Source: Gemmataceae bacterium (lineage in GTDB: Bacteria; Planctomycetota; Planctomycetia; Gemmatales; Gemmataceae). From it: a stretch of DNA of 5,790 nt. This document shows, piece by piece, positions 3,291 through 5,790 of the stretch. The position numbers and the translations under genes were made by a program. Positions within the stretch are counted from its first letter, which is position 1, and each line of letters begins with the position of its first letter. Location: the NCBI GenBank assembly GCA_025056835.1, contig JANWVS010000160.1, forward strand, positions 1 through 5,790, given 5' to 3'. Below the pieces are notes generated by a model. It was not told the origin of the DNA. It saw nothing but the letters and a program-made list of their open reading frames with translations, and did no database searches.

Positions 3291-5790
3291 TCAGATGTCT
3301 TTGCCGCGGATCAACGCCTTGAGAACGTGTTTGAGGCGGTCTTCGATTTTCTTGTGGGCTTTTTCCACCTCTTTGTCGGTCAACGTGCGGTCCTCGGCTT
3401 GGTAACTGAGGGCATAGGCTAGACTTTTCTTCCCGGCAGGGATGCTGTTGCCCCGGTAGACGTCGAACAGGCGCAGCCCCCGCAGCAGCCCACCGCCGGC
3501 GGCGCGAATCTCGCCCGCCACTTGTTCCGCCGGCATCTGCTCATCGACCACCACCGCGATGTCGCGCAGCGCCGCGGGGAAACGCGGCACCGGCACATAC
3601 GCAAAGCGCCGCGGCAAAGCGGCTTGGAGAGCCTCCACGTCAAGCTCGGCGACCAGGACTTGATGGCCGCCGAGACCGTAGCTTTCCGCAACTTGAGGAT
3701 GCAGCTGGCCAAACTCGCCGAGGACGCGTTCCGCCGCCAGGAAGGTCGCGGCTTTACCGGGATGGAGATACGGGCAAGCAGACCGCTGAGTCCGAATCGA
3801 CGGCAAGTGCAGATCGGTGGCCACGGCTTCCAAGATCCCTTTGAGATCGAAGAAATCGAGCATGGCCTTGGCCGGCGGCACACCGCTGCTGCTGTCAGTC
3901 CAGGCTTCCGGTTGCCGGCAACCTGTCAGAGCGATCGCCAGCCGTCGCGGCTCCGCCGGCAAGGTTTGGCCGTCCTCCGGTAGATAGACCGGGCCGATTT
4001 CAAAGAGACGAATGTCATGGGTATGTCGCAGGTTCGCCGCCATGACGTCGAGCACACCCGCCAGCACGGTGCGCCGCAACACGGTCCGTTCGCTGCTGAT
4101 GGGGTTCTTCAGCTCGACGTGTACCGCTCGAGGGACGACCGGCAGCCCGGGATGGGGGCGCTCCAGCGGAATTTCCTTGTCCGGCGCGGTGAGAGAGTAG
4201 GTGATCACTTCCTGCAAGCCACAACCCACAAGCAAATCGCGCAGTCTTTCCTCAAACGCCAACGCCACGTTGGTCTGTTGCGGCGGCAGTCGATCGGCGA
4301 GCAGCGTCGTCGGCAGCCGATCATAGCCGTAGATGCGTGCCAGGTCTTCGATTAAATCGGTAGTCCCCTCTTGCAGATCCAGACGATGAGGCGGAGCTGT
4401 CACGCGCAGTACTTCGTGGTTGAGCGGTTTCACGTCGAATTCGAGGGTGCGGAGAATCCGGATCGCTTCGTCGCGCGGCAATTCCATGCCGAGGACCCGC
4501 TTGATTTGCGACATCGGCAGCTCGATGACTTGGGCCGGCAACGGCGCGGGATAACAATCCACCATTCCTTGGGCGACCGTGCCGCCGGCACATTGCCGCA
4601 TGAACTCGGCTGCCCGCTGGGCCGCGGGTGCAACCGTTTCCGGGTGGATACCCTTGCTGAAGCGCAGGCTCGCTTCGCTGGGCAAATCAAACTGCCGCAT
4701 GGTGCGGCGGATGCTGACGAAATCGAAGTTGGCCGATTCCAGAAGGATGTTCTGAGTGGCCGCGGTCACTTCCGTTTCCAGTCCGCCCATGACGCCGGCG
4801 AGGGCGATCGGGCCGGCCGTGTCGGCGATGACGAGGTTCTCGGGTGTCAGCTTCCGCAGTTGCTTGTCGAGCGTGAGCAACGTTTCACCGGGTCGGGCGG
4901 GCCGGACCGTGATCGTCGGCGTCGTGCCGCCGGCACGGCGGACGAGCACATCCCAGTCGAAGGCATGAAGCGGTTGGCCCCATTCGAGCATGACGTAATT
5001 GGTGATGTCGACGATGTTATTGATCGGCCTCATGCCAGCATACAGCAAGCGGCGCTGCATCCATGCCGGGGCCGGGGCGACAGTGACGCCGCGAATCAGC
5101 ATCGCGGCGTAGCGGGCCGAAAGTTTGGGGTCTTCGATCTGCACAGCGACCTGGCCGGTGATTGGCGCGCCCGCGGCCACGGCTTCGGTCGCTGGATACT
5201 TGAGCGCCTGGCCCGTCAGGGCGGCGACTTCGCGAGCCACGCCGATCATCGACAAGCACCGCGCCATGTTCGGCAGCACGTCGATTTCAAGAACAAGGTC
5301 GCCCATGAAATCGGCCAACGGCAAGCCGACCGGGGCGTCGTCTTCCAGGATGATAATACCCTCATGGTCCTCTTTGCGGTCGGACACACCCAGCTCGAGA
5401 AGCGAACAGACCATGGCATCCGACGGCACGCCGCGGATCTTGGTCGGCTTCAGTTCGGCCAAGCGGCGCTCTTCCGAATGTCCATCGAAGAGCACGGAGC
5501 CGGCCAAGGCCAGCACGACTTTCTGCCCGCGATCGCCGACCTTCAGATTGGGAGCGCCGGTGACCAATTGCTTGGTCTTTCCCTCACCCCAAGTGACGGT
5601 GGGCAGTTTGAGGCGATCGGCGTTGGGGTGCTTTTCGACACTGAGAACCTCAGCGATTACGATCTTGTCGCGGTCCCACACCGGACCACGGTCTTCGGGC
5701 CGGACGCGGACGCCTTCGGGGATCGGCAAACCCAGCACGCGCGTTCCCGACACTTCCAGCCCCGCCAGGGTGAGGCGCTCAATGAGCTGA
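3291..5790 (-). CDS. pheT: Phenylalanyl-tRNA synthetase beta subunit, 5' end beyond window
   Basis: PheT pairs with PheS as an alpha2-beta2 enzyme that charges tRNA-Phe. The beta chain binds tRNA and edits mischarged Tyr. 832 residues are visible. The frame opens at the edge with QLIERLTLAGLEV, the usual PheT N-terminus, so about 20-25 residues are missing. The GTG at 5751-5753 is internal Val, not a start. Counting from that Val: a tRNA-binding OB domain is at about 27-150 (HPNADRL 42-48, GAPN 66-69). The B3/B4 editing domain is at about 210-400, with RPINNIVDITNYVMLEWGQP at 242-261, H263, GVMGG 320-324, E339, S359 and A361. A B5 domain is at about 407-480 (APPHRLDL, DLIEDLARIYGYD). A synthetase-like core is at about 495-705, and the FDX-ACB anticodon-binding domain is at about 718-812 (RFPAALRDIAVVV). 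Editing residues match E. coli G318, H265, E334, T354 (here Ser) and A356, as I recall them. pheS probably lies just upstream, off the window. Confidence 0.97.
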   Translation of the reverse strand, partial: QLIERLTLAGLEVSGTRVLGLPIPEGVRVRPEDRGPVWDRDKIVIAEVLSVEKHPNADRLKLPTVTWGEGKTKQLVTGAPNLKVGDRGQKVVLALAGSVLFDGHSEERRLAELKPTKIRGVPSDAMVCSLLELGVSDRKEDHEGIIILEDDAPVGLPLADFMGDLVLEIDVLPNMARCLSMIGVAREVAALTGQALKYPATEAVAAGAPITGQVAVQIEDPKLSARYAAMLIRGVTVAPAPAWMQRRLLYAGMRPINNIVDITNYVMLEWGQPLHAFDWDVLVRRAGGTTPTITVRPARPGETLLTLDKQLRKLTPENLVIADTAGPIALAGVMGGLETEVTAATQNILLESANFDFVSIRRTMRQFDLPSEASLRFSKGIHPETVAPAAQRAAEFMRQCAGGTVAQGMVDCYPAPLPAQVIELPMSQIKRVLGMELPRDEAIRILRTLEFDVKPLNHEVLRVTAPPHRLDLQEGTTDLIEDLARIYGYDRLPTTLLADRLPPQQTNVALAFEERLRDLLVGCGLQEVITYSLTAPDKEIPLERPHPGLPVVPRAVHVELKNPISSERTVLRRTVLAGVLDVMAANLRHTHDIRLFEIGPVYLPEDGQTLPAEPRRLAIALTGCRQPEAWTDSSSGVPPAKAMLDFFDLKGILEAVATDLHLPSIRTQRSACPYLHPGKAATFLAAERVLGEFGQLHPQVAESYGLGGHQVLVAELDVEALQAALPRRFAYVPVPRFPAALRDIAVVVDEQMPAEQVAGEIRAAGGGLLRGLRLFDVYRGNSIPAGKKSLAYALSYQAEDRTLTDKEVEKAHKKIEDRLKHVLKALIRGKDI

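Noticed and set aside
3522..3983. Plus-strand open frame of 153 codons opposite the pheT 3' half
   Set aside because: It is antisense to conserved PheT core and FDX-ACB coding sequence, with no supporting start signal or protein motif.
5125..5790. Plus-strand open frame of 221 codons opposite the pheT 5' part
   Set aside because: Ser/Thr/Arg-rich translation typical of the complement of a GC-rich gene, running to the window edge and fully antisense to conserved PheT domains.

Overview
The window looks like chromosomal housekeeping DNA from a GC-rich bacterium, and a planctomycete (Gemmatales-like) is the best guess. Three things suggest this: two chaperonin-60 genes around one groES, a PheT with a divergent motif after its tRNA-binding domain, and a small secreted protein that resembles, from memory only, a family seen in Gemmata relatives. 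No rRNA or other marker gene is present, so the taxonomic guess is an inference.

Layout, left to right. Positions 1-49 (minus) hold the first 16 codons of a second groEL, cut by the window edge. Positions 143-457 (minus) are groES. Positions 532-2196 (minus) are a complete groEL of 554 residues with a histidine-rich stretch before its Gly-Met tail. These three are read right to left as groEL, groES, groEL. The gaps are 74 and 93 nt, and each carries a GC-rich stem-loop within 4-7 nt of the preceding stop codon. Positions 2197-2602 are a non-coding divergent region with several palindromes, two of them just upstream of the groEL ribosome binding site. Positions 2603-3181 (plus) encode a 192-residue exported protein of unknown function. 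Positions 3182-3290 separate convergent genes and hold short hairpins. From 3291 to the right edge (minus) is pheT, the phenylalanyl-tRNA synthetase beta chain. Its 5' end lies beyond the window: the reading frame is still open and clearly PheT-like up to base 5789.

The groEL/groES genes supply a complete chaperonin folding machine, plus a second GroEL ring subunit that may form a specialised or alternative chaperonin. PheT pairs with PheS (not in the window) to charge tRNA-Phe. The secreted protein has no evident functional link to either. I see no mobile element, CRISPR array, tRNA or rRNA gene. I do not find a clearly novel system; the points most worth a second look are the paralogous chaperonin layout, the His-rich tail, the intercistronic hairpins and the palindromes in the groEL leader.
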